The notes: generated by a model from the letters alone, not told the origin. Shown: positions 42,972-53,447, counted from the stretch's first letter. The stretch is 64,000 nucleotides of DNA from Corynebacterium diphtheriae (GCF_001457455.1 NZ_LN831026.1:620001-684000); one strand, 5' to 3'. Numbers and translations are program-made.

Positions 42972-44528
42972 ATGGCTAAAGAATTGTCGATGGCCGAGCG
43001 CCTCGAAAAGCTGGCAGCTGCTAAGGCCGAGGTAAGCCTTGGTGGTGGCCAAGCCAAGATTGATAAGCAGCACGAAAAGGGCAAGCTTACTGCTCGCGAG
43101 CGTATCGACGCGCTTGTCGACGACGGCACCTTCTTTGAAACTGGCATGTTTGCTAAGCACCGCACCACTCACTTTGGTATGGACAAGGCGAATGCCCCAG
43201 CAGATGGTGTTGTGACTGGTTCCGGAGCTGTGTTCGGTCGCCCTGTCCACATCGCTTCTCAAGACTTCACCGTCATGGGTGGTTCTGCAGGTGAGACGCA
43301 ATCCAACAAGGTCGCTGCGATGATGGAGGCTTCGGCCACCACCGGTACACCGTTCATCTTCATTAATGACTCCGGCGGAGCTCGTGTCCAGGAGGGTATC
43401 GACTCCCTGTCCGGTTACGGCAAGGTGTTTTACCACAACGTGCTGCTATCGGGTCTGGTCCCACAGATCTCGATCATTGCTGGCCCTTGTGCCGGTGGTG
43501 CAGCATACTCGCCAGCGCTGACTGACTTCATCATCCAGACCCGCAAGGCCAACATGTTCATCACTGGCCCCGGTGTGATCAAGTCCGTTACTGGCGAAGA
43601 AGTCACCGCTGATGCACTTGGTGGCGCAGACGCACACATGACCAAGGCCGGCAACATCCACTTCATTGCTGATGACGACGAGCAAGCCGTCCTGATCGCT
43701 CAGAAGCTGCTGAGCTTCCTGCCTCAGAACAACACTGAGGAGCCACCTGTGGTGGATCCTGACCCAGTAGTTGAGCCTGATCCAGAGCTGCGTGACATTG
43801 TTCCTGTGGAAGGCAAGAAGGGCTACGATGTCCGCGACATCATCAGCCGTGTTGTCGACCGCGGTGACTTCCTCGAGGTCCAGGCAGGCTACGCTACAAA
43901 CATCGTGGTCGGTTTTGCACGTATCGTCGGTCGTACTGTCGGTATCATCGCCAACCAGCCAAACGTGATGTCGGGTGTCCTAGACATCAACTCTTCTGAC
44001 AAGGGCAGCCAGTTCATCCGTTTCTGCAACGCTTTCAACATTCCACTCGTTACCTTCGTGGACGTTCCAGGCTTTATGCCAGGTGTTGCTCAAGAGCACG
44101 GCGGTATCATCCGCCACGGTGCAAAGATGCTTTACGCATACTCCGCAGCATCGGTGCCAAAGGTGACCATCGAGCTGCGTAAGTCCTACGGTGGCGCTCA
44201 CTTGGCAATGTGCTCCAAGGATCTTGGTGCAGACCGTGTCTTCGCATGGCCAACTGCTGAGATCGCTGTGATGGGTGCAGAAGGTGCCGTCAACGTGGTC
44301 TTCCGTAAAGAAATTGAGGCTGCCGAAGACAAGGAAGCAAAGCGCGAAGAGCTTATCCAGCTGTACAAGGATACGTTCTCCACACCATTTATGGCCGCAT
44401 CCCGTGGTTTGGTGGACGACATCATCGATCCAGCAGAGACTCGCCTGCACATCGCCAATGCACTTGAGGTTCTGACCAACAAGCGCGTTACCCGCCCTGC
44501 TAAGAAGCACGGCTTGGGACCAGTGTAA
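42972..44528 (+). CDS. Transcarboxylase 12S subunit / acyl-CoA carboxyltransferase beta
   Basis: A 518-residue carboxyltransferase of the PccB/AccD family with two crotonase-like halves. Oxyanion/CoA-loop signatures include FINDSGGARVQEGIDSLSGY and GPCAGGAAYSPAL in the first half, and FVDVPGFMPGVAQEHGGIIR plus KSYGGAHLAMCSKDLGAD in the second. In transcarboxylase it moves the carboxyl group from methylmalonyl-CoA to biotin. It is 12 bp after the 5S stop with AGGAG before ATG 42972. On its own it could also be a propionyl-CoA carboxylase beta subunit; the neighbours favour transcarboxylase. Confidence 0.93.
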   Translation: MAKELSMAERLEKLAAAKAEVSLGGGQAKIDKQHEKGKLTARERIDALVDDGTFFETGMFAKHRTTHFGMDKANAPADGVVTGSGAVFGRPVHIASQDFTVMGGSAGETQSNKVAAMMEASATTGTPFIFINDSGGARVQEGIDSLSGYGKVFYHNVLLSGLVPQISIIAGPCAGGAAYSPALTDFIIQTRKANMFITGPGVIKSVTGEEVTADALGGADAHMTKAGNIHFIADDDEQAVLIAQKLLSFLPQNNTEEPPVVDPDPVVEPDPELRDIVPVEGKKGYDVRDIISRVVDRGDFLEVQAGYATNIVVGFARIVGRTVGIIANQPNVMSGVLDINSSDKGSQFIRFCNAFNIPLVTFVDVPGFMPGVAQEHGGIIRHGAKMLYAYSAASVPKVTIELRKSYGGAHLAMCSKDLGADRVFAWPTAEIAVMGAEGAVNVVFRKEIEAAEDKEAKREELIQLYKDTFSTPFMAASRGLVDDIIDPAETRLHIANALEVLTNKRVTRPAKKHGLGPV

Positions 44529-44541
44529 GGAAGCGTCAGTC

Positions 44542-44805
44542 ATGAGCGATTTAAACAACGAGCAACTGCTTCAACTAGTCAACGAGTTAAGCGCGCGCCT
44601 CGATTCCGCAGAATCAGAGATCAAAGAGTTGCGTAAGCGCTCTGATGCGTCCATCCCAGAAGACGTCATCATCGCAATTTCTGCAGCAGTCTCCGCATTC
44701 TTGGGTAACCGAGGCAAGATCAAGGCCGTGAAGTACTCGCGTCACCGCACGTGGGCCGCTCAGGGTCGTCAGAGCGTCCAGCATCATATTCCGGGCACGC
44801 TGTAA
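44542..44805 (+). CDS. Small transcarboxylase-associated (epsilon-like) subunit
   Basis: An 87-residue protein with an N-terminal helix (LLQLVNELSARLDSAESEI, probable coiled coil) and a C-terminal segment PEDVIIAISAAVSAFLGNRG followed by a basic WAAQGRQ. This pattern matches the small subunits encoded between 12S and 1.3S genes in propionate-type operons, and epsilon subunits of acyl-CoA carboxylases. It probably aids assembly. ATG at 44542 follows GGAAG, 13 bp after the 12S stop. Confidence 0.75.
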   Translation: MSDLNNEQLLQLVNELSARLDSAESEIKELRKRSDASIPEDVIIAISAAVSAFLGNRGKIKAVKYSRHRTWAAQGRQSVQHHIPGTL

Positions 44806-44829
44806 GCAGCCGAGGATAGAAGGTAAATC

Positions 44830-45198
44830 ATGAAACTTAATGTGACAGTCAACGGCATCGCTTACTCCGTCGAAGTCGAGGTCGAGGAAGAAAAGCGCCA
44901 GATTGCGCCAATCTACTTCGGCGGCGGCTCCGGTGGCGGTGCTACCCACTCCGAACCAGCTACTGCCAGCGTGTCCGGTGTGAGCGCTAACGCAGTGGTC
45001 GCACCTCTTGCAGGCTCGGTATTCAAGATCTTGGTCGAAGAAGGCGAAGAGATTGAAGCCGGTCAGGTTCTGCTGATCTTGGAAGCCATGAAGATGGAAA
45101 CCGAGATCACCGCTCCCAATGCTGGCAAGGTTGGCAGCATCCGAGTCGAGGTCGGCGAGTCCGTCCAAGGCGGCCAAGCGTTGGTCACCATCGACTAA
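44830..45198 (+). CDS. Biotin carboxyl carrier protein (transcarboxylase 1.3S)
   Basis: A 122-residue biotin carrier. The N-terminal part ([20 protein letters not shown]) binds 5S/12S subunits in the Propionibacterium enzyme. A Gly/Ser/Ala linker follows. The biotinyl domain carries the biotin-accepting Lys in EAMKMETEI near residue 88. It shuttles the carboxyl between the 12S and 5S active sites. RBS AGAAGG is about 8 bases before ATG 44830. Last gene of the operon; a terminator follows. Confidence 0.93.
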   Translation: MKLNVTVNGIAYSVEVEVEEEKRQIAPIYFGGGSGGGATHSEPATASVSGVSANAVVAPLAGSVFKILVEEGEEIEAGQVLLILEAMKMETEITAPNAGKVGSIRVEVGESVQGGQALVTID

Positions 45199-45234
45199 TC
45201 AAACAAGGTGTGCACAACACCTATGTGACACGTG

Positions 45235-45290
45235 CGCGCTGTGCAAAAACTCCCTGTTTTCAGGGACTTGCACAGCGCGTTTGCGCATTT
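45235..45290 (+). terminator. Terminator of the transcarboxylase operon
   Basis: A 12-bp perfect stem (45235-45246 with 45268-45279) with an inner CCCTG/CAGGG hairpin, followed by TTTGCGCATTT. It lies 36 bases after the 1.3S stop. Confidence 0.8.
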
Positions 45291-45399
45291 AGGGGAGAGG
45301 TATTCAGGGCACTTAATTTTTTACCGCACACGTGGTTATATAGGGGAGATCGTCGTTGTTATTCACTTCCACAATCCACGTGAAGGTTCATCAAATCTT

Positions 45400-46491
45400 A
45401 TGCGCCACCTTTGTTTTTCGCGCCTGTATCGTCCACTATTATTCGCTGCTGCAACCACGGGTGCGGCATTTTTTGCGGGGCCGCTAGCTTACGCTGATGA
45501 GGTCCAATCCACACCTCAGCCAGTAACACAGCCACAGCATGCACCGACCCTGACACAAACTGTCACCACGATGGTTAATAGCTGGGGGATTCCAGCACCT
45601 GCAATCGATCCCCAGATTGCGGCGGCCGTCGATACGCTAGCTCAACAAGTTCAAGCATTCGTAGCCCCTGTCATGCCCTATGCAGATCCCCAGGTGGCTG
45701 CACCTGCCCCTGAGCGGCATGCGGTCGCGCAACGCCCCGTTGATGGTCCTAATTATCACTGGACGAACGACCCTGTTTCGCAGGTAATGGCTCAAAAACC
45801 TGGTCCAGTGCTGCACCGTGTTCAGGGTAGTTGGTTTAATGCACCAGACATTCCAGAAGAATCATTGCAGGCGCAAGCTCAGGGGGCATCTCTGTATGGC
45901 CCTGGCACCCCGATCTACGTGGGCAAAGACCGCCTATGCACAGTAGGTGCTTCTGGCTACGATGCCGATGGGCGGAAAATCGCTATTACGGCAGGGCACT
46001 GCGGAAATGTAGGAGATGCGGTCAGCTCTGCTGATTCGTGGCAGGTAGGCCCAAGCGGTACCGTGGTAGCTAAAGGCTCTAACTTGGACTATGCAGTCGT
46101 AGAGCTTGGCTCCAATGCTCAAGTCACCCAAAATTACAACAATATCCGCGTTAATTCAGTCGGTGGCCCGATGCCTGTCACAGGTAATACAGCCTGCAAA
46201 CAGGGCGTTGCTACTGGGTTTAGCTGTGGATTGGTGTGGAATCATGACCACCGCACCACGGCTTCCCAAGTCTGCGCAATGCAGGGCGATTCCGGTGCAC
46301 CAATGTTGGTGGGAGATCGTGTGGTTGGCATCATCAACGGTGGCATGATCCCTAATGTGAACTACCCATGCACAACCCCATGGCAGGGGCCGTTCTTTGT
46401 GCCCACTATCAGCACGAACATGGATGCAATCGTATCCGACCTCAATTCTAAGAAATCAGTCGGACATGGTTTCCGGCTTGCTAACTCTTAA
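45400..46491 (+). CDS. Secreted trypsin-like serine protease
   Basis: A 363-residue secreted S1-family protease. The signal peptide (LLFAAATTGAAFFAGPLAYA) is followed by a Pro/Gln-rich prodomain-like region of about 100 residues. The catalytic triad is His in AITAGHCGNV, Asp in SNLDYAVVEL and Ser in AMQGDSGAPMLV. Cys pairs near these motifs suggest disulfides. ATG at 45400 (MRHLCFSRL) is chosen; the upstream open frame runs through the terminator and is not a coding start. A weak AAGG lies 14 bases upstream. It is convergent with hisN. Confidence 0.88.
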   Translation: MRHLCFSRLYRPLLFAAATTGAAFFAGPLAYADEVQSTPQPVTQPQHAPTLTQTVTTMVNSWGIPAPAIDPQIAAAVDTLAQQVQAFVAPVMPYADPQVAAPAPERHAVAQRPVDGPNYHWTNDPVSQVMAQKPGPVLHRVQGSWFNAPDIPEESLQAQAQGASLYGPGTPIYVGKDRLCTVGASGYDADGRKIAITAGHCGNVGDAVSSADSWQVGPSGTVVAKGSNLDYAVVELGSNAQVTQNYNNIRVNSVGGPMPVTGNTACKQGVATGFSCGLVWNHDHRTTASQVCAMQGDSGAPMLVGDRVVGIINGGMIPNVNYPCTTPWQGPFFVPTISTNMDAIVSDLNSKKSVGHGFRLANS

Positions 46492-46509
46492 TAGATAGCG
46501 GGGGAGTTG

Positions 46510-47298
46510 TTATCGCGATGAGGTCAGCATTGTGCGGACTTCATCGTGAAGCAGCCCATTAGTAGCCAGCGCGTTTCCACCATGAGGTCCTAGGCTTCCG
46601 TCGAGGGAACTAAACACTCCGCCGGCTTCTTCAACCAATATGGACAAGGGAGCTAGATCCCACAGGGATACTTCTGGTTCCGCAGCAATATCGACTGCGC
46701 CTTCGGCAACGAGGCAGTAGGAGAAGAAGTCACCGAATCCGCGTAGACGCCACGTCTCGTCGGAAAGAGCGACAAAGTTGTTCAATAGACCGCGTTCTTT
46801 CCAGCCATCGAGGGAGGAGAACGAAACGGAGGCGTCGGTTAGCTGCGCTACGTTACTGACGTGGATGCGGCGGGATTCTTGAGCTGGGTTGCTGCGCCAT
46901 GCACCTTCTCCTTGAGCAGCCCACCAACGATGTGCAATGGCTGGCGCAGACACCACGCCAACAACAGGGTGGCCGTCGACAAGCAATGCTATAAGTGTGG
47001 CCCACACGGGAACACCGCGAACGTAGTTTTTGGTGCCATCGATGGGGTCGATGATCCACTGCCGGCCGGTGAACTCGGCGGTGCCACCAAATTCCTCGCC
47101 GAGAATTGCGTCCTCGGGGAAGCGCTGCGCGATGAGATCTCGAAGTTCACGCTCCGTGGCAATATCGGCATCGCTGACCGGCGTCATATCTGGTTTAGAA
47201 GAAACCTTCAGGTCAGAGGCTGCAAATCGTGCCAAGGTGATGGCGTCTGCGGCATCTGCAAGCTGGAGAGCAAACTCAAGATCGTCGTGGTAACTCAT
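46510..47298 (-). CDS. hisN: Histidinol-phosphatase (inositol monophosphatase family)
   Basis: A 262-residue Mg-dependent phosphatase of the IMPase fold. Metal ligands appear in ILGEEFGG and [14 protein letters not shown], with the late motif [19 protein letters not shown]. In C. glutamicum the gene at this position beside prfB and ftsE is hisN, the histidinol-phosphatase of histidine synthesis. The identity rests on family and gene order. ATG at 47298 (MSYHDDLEF) with CAGGAG upstream; the longer ORF overlaps the neighbour. Confidence 0.87.
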   Translation of the reverse strand: MSYHDDLEFALQLADAADAITLARFAASDLKVSSKPDMTPVSDADIATERELRDLIAQRFPEDAILGEEFGGTAEFTGRQWIIDPIDGTKNYVRGVPVWATLIALLVDGHPVVGVVSAPAIAHRWWAAQGEGAWRSNPAQESRRIHVSNVAQLTDASVSFSSLDGWKERGLLNNFVALSDETWRLRGFGDFFSYCLVAEGAVDIAAEPEVSLWDLAPLSILVEEAGGVFSSLDGSLGPHGGNALATNGLLHDEVRTMLTSSR

Positions 47299-47353
47299 GG
47301 GTGGTACGTGCTCCTGAAAATAGCCGGAAAACTGGAGAGATGTAAGAACAGTA

Positions 47354-48226
47354 TTAGCGAGACAACATCGCTGCGACTTCATCGGTTGCTTGTGGATTAG
47401 AAGCAATTGACCACGTCACGCCACCGGATTCCACTTTGATGCACTTTCCGCCCGCGCCTTCAACAAGGGCGCGACCAGGTAACCAATCCCAGTCTTTTAC
47501 CGAATGTTGCACGTAGGCTCCAATAGTGCCATCGGCAACGTTGGCCAGCTCTACTGAACCGGATCCCATCATTCGCCAGCTTAAAAAGGCTTGGGCAATG
47601 GTGAGCCAGCGGGTGACGATCTCTGGCTGCTGAAGATATGGCGGGTTGAGGTAGGTGGCAAAGTTGATCAGCTCGGTGGATTTATTTTCTAGCTTGGCTA
47701 CGGGTTGCCCGTCGCGGGTGGTGGGGATCTCTGGTCCACCGAACCAGGTGTAGCCCATAGCAGGGCGGTGTACTGCGCCGAAGATGATGCGGGTGGGATC
47801 TTCTGGTTCACCTTCGATCAGTGCAAGCGCGGAGCACCAAAAGTCTGATCCGTTGACAAAGTTGTAGGTGCCGTCGACGGGGTCGATCACCCATGTGCGC
47901 CCTGAGGTGCTGTTTCGGGTTGCGCCTTCTTCGCCCACAATTCCGTCTTCGGGGCGCAGGGTTGTTAGTACTCCTGAAACAAATTCTTCCGCGGCGCGGT
48001 CGGCGTCAGTGACCACATCTGATAGGGATGTTTTGTAGTCCGTGTGGACGCCTTGTTCACGCATACGCCATGCTAGTCGGCCTGCGTTGTACACCAACGC
48101 TTGCGCTAGGTGCTCATCTGAATCGTCAACGTGGGCGATGATGAACGTTTTGGTAATGGTGGCAATCATCTCCGAGAGGGAAGCTGTCGCTGCTGATTGC
48201 GTGCGTGGGTCGGATGAATTCTCCAT
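47354..48226 (-). CDS. Inositol monophosphatase family protein
   Basis: A 290-residue second member of the IMPase family. Metal-binding motifs are IVGEEGA and [14 protein letters not shown], with [18 protein letters not shown] near the C-terminus. Likely substrates include inositol phosphate or a related sugar phosphate needed for envelope glycolipids; exact activity is unknown. It lies upstream of hisN on the same strand with 55 bp between them. Divergent from prfB. ATG at 48226. Confidence 0.85.
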   Translation of the reverse strand: MENSSDPRTQSAATASLSEMIATITKTFIIAHVDDSDEHLAQALVYNAGRLAWRMREQGVHTDYKTSLSDVVTDADRAAEEFVSGVLTTLRPEDGIVGEEGATRNSTSGRTWVIDPVDGTYNFVNGSDFWCSALALIEGEPEDPTRIIFGAVHRPAMGYTWFGGPEIPTTRDGQPVAKLENKSTELINFATYLNPPYLQQPEIVTRWLTIAQAFLSWRMMGSGSVELANVADGTIGAYVQHSVKDWDWLPGRALVEGAGGKCIKVESGGVTWSIASNPQATDEVAAMLSR

Positions 48227-48348
48227 GTGGTCTATTGTGCATGGCTCTTAGGGATGGAGCCAACATTTCCCCACGGGGGTCTGCCCACTTGAGGGGGAGA
48301 TCAGGCCAGTATCAAGCACGGCGGGCAGACACGCTAGAATTATCGCTT

Positions 48349-49458
48349 ATGCGACCGGAAACTCAATCTGCTGTAACTCAACTCGACTCGACTTTGACGA
48401 CCATCGAAAAAGTGATGAATCCCGAGGATTTGGAGTCGCGTGTTCGCGAGTTGGAACAGCAAGCCTCCGATCCTACGCTGTGGGACGATCCTGACACCGC
48501 GCAAAAGGTGACTACCGAGTTGTCTTCGGTGCAAGCCAAGCTGAAAAAGCTCAGCACATTGCGCCAGCGTATCGACGACCTCCCCGTGATGTATGAGCTC
48601 GCCGATGAGGAAGGCGAGGATGCTTTAGCGCTTGCCGACGAAGAACTCGCCGAGCTGACCGCAGACGTTGAAGCCTTAGAAGTAAAGACTATGTTGTCTG
48701 GCGAGTACGATTCCCGTGAGGCAGTGATCAATATCCGTTCTGGCGCCGGTGGCGTGGATGCCGCTGACTGGGCGGAAATGCTCATGCGTATGTACATCCG
48801 CTGGGCTGAGAAAAACGACCACAAAGTAGATATTTACGACATTTCTTATGCCGAAGAAGCAGGCATTAAGTCCGCAACGTTCGTAGTTCATGGTGAGTAC
48901 ATGTACGGACAATTATCGGTCGAACAGGGTGCTCACCGCTTGGTTCGTATTAGTCCTTTTGATAACCAGGGGCGTCGCCAGACCTCTTTCGCTGAGATCG
49001 AGGTTCTCCCCGTTGTTGAACAAACAGACCACATCGATATCCCTGACTCCGAAGTGCGTGTCGACGTCTACCGTTCCTCGGGGCCAGGTGGGCAGTCCGT
49101 GAACACCACCGACTCTGCCGTGCGTCTAACGCACATCCCAACGGGCATCGTCGTGACGTGTCAGAATGAGAAGTCCCAGATCCAGAACAAGGCATCAGCC
49201 ATGCGCGTTCTTCAGGCAAAACTTTTGGAGCGTAAGCGCCAAGAAGAACGTGCCGAACTTGATGCGCTCGGCGCAGGCGGTAACGCCTCATGGGGCAACC
49301 AAATGCGCTCCTATGTGCTGCACCCATATCAAATGGTGAAAGATCTGCGTACAAACTATGAGGTCAATGACCCCCAGAAGGTTCTCGACGGCGACATCGA
49401 TGGCCTCCTAGAGGCAGGTATTCGCTGGCGCATGGCGGAACAACAGGGGCAAAACTAA
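48349..49458 (+). CDS. prfB: Peptide chain release factor 2
   Basis: RF2 ends translation at UGA and UAA. The 369-residue protein has the stop-codon-reading SPF tripeptide ([15 protein letters not shown]) and the GGQ motif ([20 protein letters not shown]). The frame is continuous, so the programmed frameshift of enterobacterial prfB is absent, as expected in actinobacteria. ATG at 48349 (MRPETQSAV) is chosen; the open frame upstream has no family similarity. Its stop overlaps the AbgT stop. Confidence 0.95.
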   Translation: MRPETQSAVTQLDSTLTTIEKVMNPEDLESRVRELEQQASDPTLWDDPDTAQKVTTELSSVQAKLKKLSTLRQRIDDLPVMYELADEEGEDALALADEELAELTADVEALEVKTMLSGEYDSREAVINIRSGAGGVDAADWAEMLMRMYIRWAEKNDHKVDIYDISYAEEAGIKSATFVVHGEYMYGQLSVEQGAHRLVRISPFDNQGRRQTSFAEIEVLPVVEQTDHIDIPDSEVRVDVYRSSGPGGQSVNTTDSAVRLTHIPTGIVVTCQNEKSQIQNKASAMRVLQAKLLERKRQEERAELDALGAGGNASWGNQMRSYVLHPYQMVKDLRTNYEVNDPQKVLDGDIDGLLEAGIRWRMAEQQGQN

Positions 49459-51052
49459 CCCTGCTGGAAGTGCATAGGGGTTCCAAGACCCAGCGGAATC
49501 CCTAGTGCGTACCAAACAATAAAGAAGGCAAACCAGCCAACAAGCATCGCAATGGAATACGGCAATGCAAGCGACACCAGTGTGCCCACACCAGCTGGTT
49601 TGTAGTAACGCTGCAAGAATGTCAGCGCGAGCGCGAAATAAGGGCTCATCGGAGTGATGATGTTAGTGGGGGAGTCGCCAATCCTGAACAACATCTGCGT
49701 GACTTCAGGGGAAATGCCCACATACATCATCATCGGCACAATCACAGGTGCCATTAATGCCCATTGTGCAGAGCCCGATGTAATCGTGAGATTAAGAAGA
49801 GCCACAGCGAGCACTACAGCAGCAAACAAAACATAGACCGGCAGATCCCAACGCTGTAACAGCTCCGCGCCCTTGATCGCAGTCCAAATGCCAAGATTTG
49901 ACCATTGGAACCATGCGAGGAATTGGGCAACCATAAAGAACAACACGACCATGGGGATTAAAGTGGTCAAGCCCTTGGCCATAAAAGCCGGAATGTCGCC
50001 TAGAGACGTGATGCTTTTTATCGTGATCCCATAAACCACACCAAGGCCTAAAAACATCAAGGAAATCGGAACAGTAACAGCCTTGACGAGCGGACTGGAC
50101 ATCGCTGATTCTTCAGAATAAAACGGCGAGGCCGGCACAAACAGGAGCGCAAAATATACGGCCAACATGCCAATAAAGGCCGCACCTGCAATTGTTAGTG
50201 CGCGGATTTCCCCTGAATGGAGTGCTATTTCCTCGGCTAGTTCCTCATCGGTTTTCGCGCTGGGGTCGGGGTGATCGTCGTCGCGAAAGCTTAATTCCGA
50301 GTGATCGATGTGGTTGTGATCGACGAGCTGGCGTGCCTTGTTTTTAACGAACAGTTCTGTCACTGCGGTGATAATCAACGCAAGGACGAGGGAAGAAGCG
50401 ACAACGAAGAAGTAATTGGCAAGGGGTGAGACGTGATATTCCGGATCGACCAGTTGCGCTGCGGAGGTAGAAATTCCGCTAAGGAGAACATCTGTGATGT
50501 TAAGGATCAAGCTGGCATTAAACCCGGCTGACGACGCGGCGAAGGCAACCATGGCGCCCACGATGGGGGAGCGGCCGAGGGCACGGAAGCTCATGGCGCC
50601 AAGCGGAATGAGCATCACGTAGACAGCGTCTGAAGCAATTGAGCCGGTCACACCTGCCAGTGCGACAACGTATGTCAGGGTCTTCGGACCGACTTTGGCT
50701 ACCATGGCGCGTACTAGTGCGCTGATAAAGCCAGAGTGTTCGGCCACGGAAACACCCAGCATGACGGTAATGATGACGCCTAACGGTGGGAAGGTTACAA
50801 AGTTGTTCACCGCTTCGCTCACCATTTTGGTGGCGCCCTCTTTTGTTAGCAGGTTTGTCACTTCTACTGTCGATCCGTCTTGAGGATTAACAGCAGTCAT
50901 GCCGATGGCGGATCCTATCCAGCTGCTGATGGCCACAATGATGGCGAGGAAGGCGAATATCCAGAAGGGTCTGGTAATCGATTGCCTAGCTGTTCTATTT
51001 TTCCGAGAAAGCCAGAAGGGGCAGTCTTGTGGGGCGGTGTGGTCGTGCTCAT
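49455..51052 (-). pseudogene. AbgT-family transporter with an N-terminal frameshift
   Basis: The long frame (49455-50936) encodes about 493 residues of an AbgT-type transporter with many helices, including the segments AEHSGFISALVRAM and AGVTGSIASDAVYVMLIP. The natural N-terminus lies in another frame upstream: ATG at 51052 after CGGAG encodes MSTTTPPHKT...IEQLGNRLPDP, then near 50964-50969 one base seems missing (CCCTTCTGG where CCCTTTCTGG would restore FWIFAFLAIIVAISSW). Without correction, translation could only begin inside helix 1. The family exports or imports p-aminobenzoyl-glutamate-type compounds. It may be a pseudogene or a sequencing error. Confidence 0.75.
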
Positions 51053-51231
51053 TTCTGGGCTCCGATCGTCGGCAACAATGATGTCCGCCAGTGTACTGAC
51101 GATGATGTGATGGTGGTCATAGGGTTTGCTGTGTGGGGGGTGCTGCGCCGTGTGCGATGGCAGCGATGTCCGAATGTAAAAATTGTGACTGCTGTTTCCA
51201 TTGGGGCGGATGTTAGCTAAGGTGGACGTTT

Positions 51232-51921
51232 GTGATCACGTTCGACAATGTCACCAAGCTCTATAAGACCTCGACCCGACCAGCGCTCAACAATGTTTCG
51301 CTTACCATTAACAAGGGCGAATTTGTTTTCCTCATTGGGCCTTCCGGCTCCGGAAAGTCCACTTTTCTGCAGCTGATGATCCGAGAGGAGAATCTGACCA
51401 GCGGCGACCTGTACTTGTCAGATTTCCACGTGAATAAACTTCGTGGCCGCCAAATTAACAAGTTGCGCCAAAATATCGGCTACGTCTTCCAGGACTTCCG
51501 ATTGCTCCAACAAAAAAATGTTTACGACAATGTAGCGTTCGCACTCGAGGTCATCGGCACCCGTAAAGCGCGTATCGACAAACTCGTTCCAGAAACCCTC
51601 GAACTCGTGGGACTTTCTGGCAAAGCTAACCGAATGCCACACGAGCTTTCCGGTGGTGAGCAGCAGCGAGTAGCTATCGCGCGTGCGTTTGTTAACCGGC
51701 CGCTTCTTTTGCTTGCCGACGAACCCACCGGCAACCTTGATCCCGAAACTTCCGACGGCATCATGGTGTTGCTCAACCAGATCAATAAAACCGGAACGAC
51801 AGTAGTTATGTCGACGCACAATGCACGAGCGGTGAACGACATGCGTCGACGCGTGATCGAGCTCAATTTGGGCACCCTAGTGCGTGACGACGCCCACGGC
51901 GTCTACGGCGAGGCACAGTAG
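51232..51921 (+). CDS. ftsE: Cell division ATP-binding protein FtsE
   Basis: A 229-residue ABC ATPase that works with FtsX to activate peptidoglycan hydrolases at the septum. Walker A is GPSGSGKST near 36, the Q-loop FQDFRLLQ, signature [14 protein letters not shown] near 141, Walker [13 protein letters not shown], and the H-loop [11 protein letters not shown] start at 51232 follows AAGGTGG. It is 16 bp before ftsX and the two form an operon. Confidence 0.95.
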   Translation: MITFDNVTKLYKTSTRPALNNVSLTINKGEFVFLIGPSGSGKSTFLQLMIREENLTSGDLYLSDFHVNKLRGRQINKLRQNIGYVFQDFRLLQQKNVYDNVAFALEVIGTRKARIDKLVPETLELVGLSGKANRMPHELSGGEQQRVAIARAFVNRPLLLLADEPTGNLDPETSDGIMVLLNQINKTGTTVVMSTHNARAVNDMRRRVIELNLGTLVRDDAHGVYGEAQ

Positions 51922-51937
51922 GAGGAGAGTGCACACG

Positions 51938-52840
51938 ATGAAACTTGGATTTGTATTCCGTGAAGCGTTCCGAGGCCTCGGCCGAAACATCACGATGACC
52001 ATTGCGTTGATCATCACCACCGCGATTTCGCTCGCGCTGCTGGCAACCGGCTTTTTGGTTACCAACATGACCAAAGAAACCAAAGATATCTACCTTGACC
52101 GTGTGGAGGTCATGGTTCAGCTCAACGAGGACATCTCCGCTAATGACAAGGATTGTTCAAGTCAAGCGTGCCGTGACGTGCGAGATAAGCTCGATGGTGC
52201 CGATGGTATCGAGACAGTAACCTATCGTTCCCGCCAACAGTCTTATGACCGTTTCGTTGAAGTTTTCAAAGACACCGACCCCCAACTGGTCGCAGAAACT
52301 TCACCAGACGCACTGCCTGCGGCACTCCACGTTCGTCTCGAAGACCCCCTAGACACAAAGCCTCTTGACCAGGTTCGCGACATGGAACAGGTAGATACCA
52401 TCGTCGACCAAGTCGATGACCTTCGCGGTGCTACTGACAATCTCGACGCGATCAGAAACTCCACCTTCATTTTCGCTGCAATCCAAGCGATTGCCGCCAT
52501 CTTCCTGATCGTCAACATGGTCCAGATCGCCGCATTTAATCGTCGTGAAGAAATCTCCATCATGCGCATGGTGGGTGCTTCCCGCTGGTACACCCAAGCC
52601 CCCTTTGTAATCGAAGCAATGGTGGCGGCGCTGTTCGGTGCAATCTTGTCTGGCCTTGCGCTTTTCGGTGGCAAAATGTGGGTGGTTGATAAGACTCTCA
52701 AAGGCCTTTACGATTCGCAGCTCATCGCACGAGTAAGCAATGCCGATATTTGGGCAGTGGCTCCCGTCGTTGCAGTCATTGGCATTATATTTGCAGCTAT
52801 CACTGCTCAGGCAACATTACGGTGGTACGTGCGTAAGTAA
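51938..52840 (+). CDS. ftsX: Cell division membrane protein FtsX
   Basis: A 300-residue membrane partner of FtsE. A cytoplasmic N-terminus (FREAFRGLGRN) leads to TM1 (LIITTAISLALLATGFLV), a large extracellular loop with a Cys pair (KDCSSQACRD), and three C-terminal helices including FIFAAIQAIAAIFLIVNMV. The loop is expected to contact a NlpC/P60 hydrolase. ATG at 51938 follows AGGAGGAGA. Start upstream at 51884 is rejected because it overlaps ftsE. Confidence 0.95.
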   Translation: MKLGFVFREAFRGLGRNITMTIALIITTAISLALLATGFLVTNMTKETKDIYLDRVEVMVQLNEDISANDKDCSSQACRDVRDKLDGADGIETVTYRSRQQSYDRFVEVFKDTDPQLVAETSPDALPAALHVRLEDPLDTKPLDQVRDMEQVDTIVDQVDDLRGATDNLDAIRNSTFIFAAIQAIAAIFLIVNMVQIAAFNRREEISIMRMVGASRWYTQAPFVIEAMVAALFGAILSGLALFGGKMWVVDKTLKGLYDSQLIARVSNADIWAVAPVVAVIGIIFAAITAQATLRWYVRK

Positions 52841-52863
52841 CCACTGCATCCTCATAAGCGCTG

Positions 52864-52917
52864 CACATCCCCAAGAAAACCACACGTACCTTTACCGTGG
52901 AATTTCTTGGGGATGTG
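52864..52917 (+). terminator. Long hairpin between ftsX and smpB
   Basis: A 15-bp perfect stem (CACATCCCCAAGAAA at 52864-52878 with its complement at 52903-52917) and a 24-base loop with an inner CCAC/GTGG pairing. No T-run follows, so termination would need Rho or be partial. Confidence 0.55.
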
Positions 52918-52946
52918 GTGTATTTACGGGTACTATCGATGCCACT

Positions 52947-53438
52947 ATGGCAAAGAAGAAAAAGGCGAAAAATAGCCACCCAGTTATTGCTTCTAACCGC
53001 AAAGCGCGGCATGACTACAAGATTTTGGACACCTTCGAGTGCGGAATCGTGCTGTTGGGAACAGAAATCAAGTCGATCCGTGAGGGCAAAGTATCCCTCA
53101 CCGACTCCTTTGCCACTATCGATGAAGGCGAAGCCTGGATCCGTAATCTCAATATCCCAATCTATTCCCGCGGATCGTGGACGAACCACTCGCCAATGCG
53201 CACCCGAAAACTTCTTCTGCACCGACGCGAAATTGATTCGCTCATGGGCAAGGTGCGTGACGGAAACAAAACTCTGGTTCCATTGTCCTTGTACTTCAAA
53301 GAAGGGCGACTCAAAGTGGAACTCGGACTTGCCCAGGGTAAACAAGACTACGACAAACGCCAAGACATCAAGCGTCGCACCGAAGAACGAGAAGTGGTTC
53401 GCGATCTGGGGCGTCGTGTCAAAGGAATCCACGCTTAG
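52947..53438 (+). CDS. smpB: SsrA-binding protein SmpB
   Basis: SmpB binds tmRNA and brings it to stalled ribosomes. The 163-residue protein has NRKARHDYKILDTFECGIVL, the core GTEIKSIREGKVSLTDSF, and the C-terminal tail KRRTEEREVVRDLGRRVKG that enters the empty mRNA channel. ATG at 52947 (MAKKKKAKNSHP); no strong ribosome site is visible. Its partner RNA gene ssrA follows 90 bp downstream. Confidence 0.95.
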   Translation: MAKKKKAKNSHPVIASNRKARHDYKILDTFECGIVLLGTEIKSIREGKVSLTDSFATIDEGEAWIRNLNIPIYSRGSWTNHSPMRTRKLLLHRREIDSLMGKVRDGNKTLVPLSLYFKEGRLKVELGLAQGKQDYDKRQDIKRRTEEREVVRDLGRRVKGIHA

Positions 53439-53447
53439 AAACAGGGG

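Noticed and set aside
45232..45399. 56-codon N-terminal extension of the secreted protease
   Set aside because: It begins inside a strong terminator hairpin and precedes a proper signal peptide at 45400.
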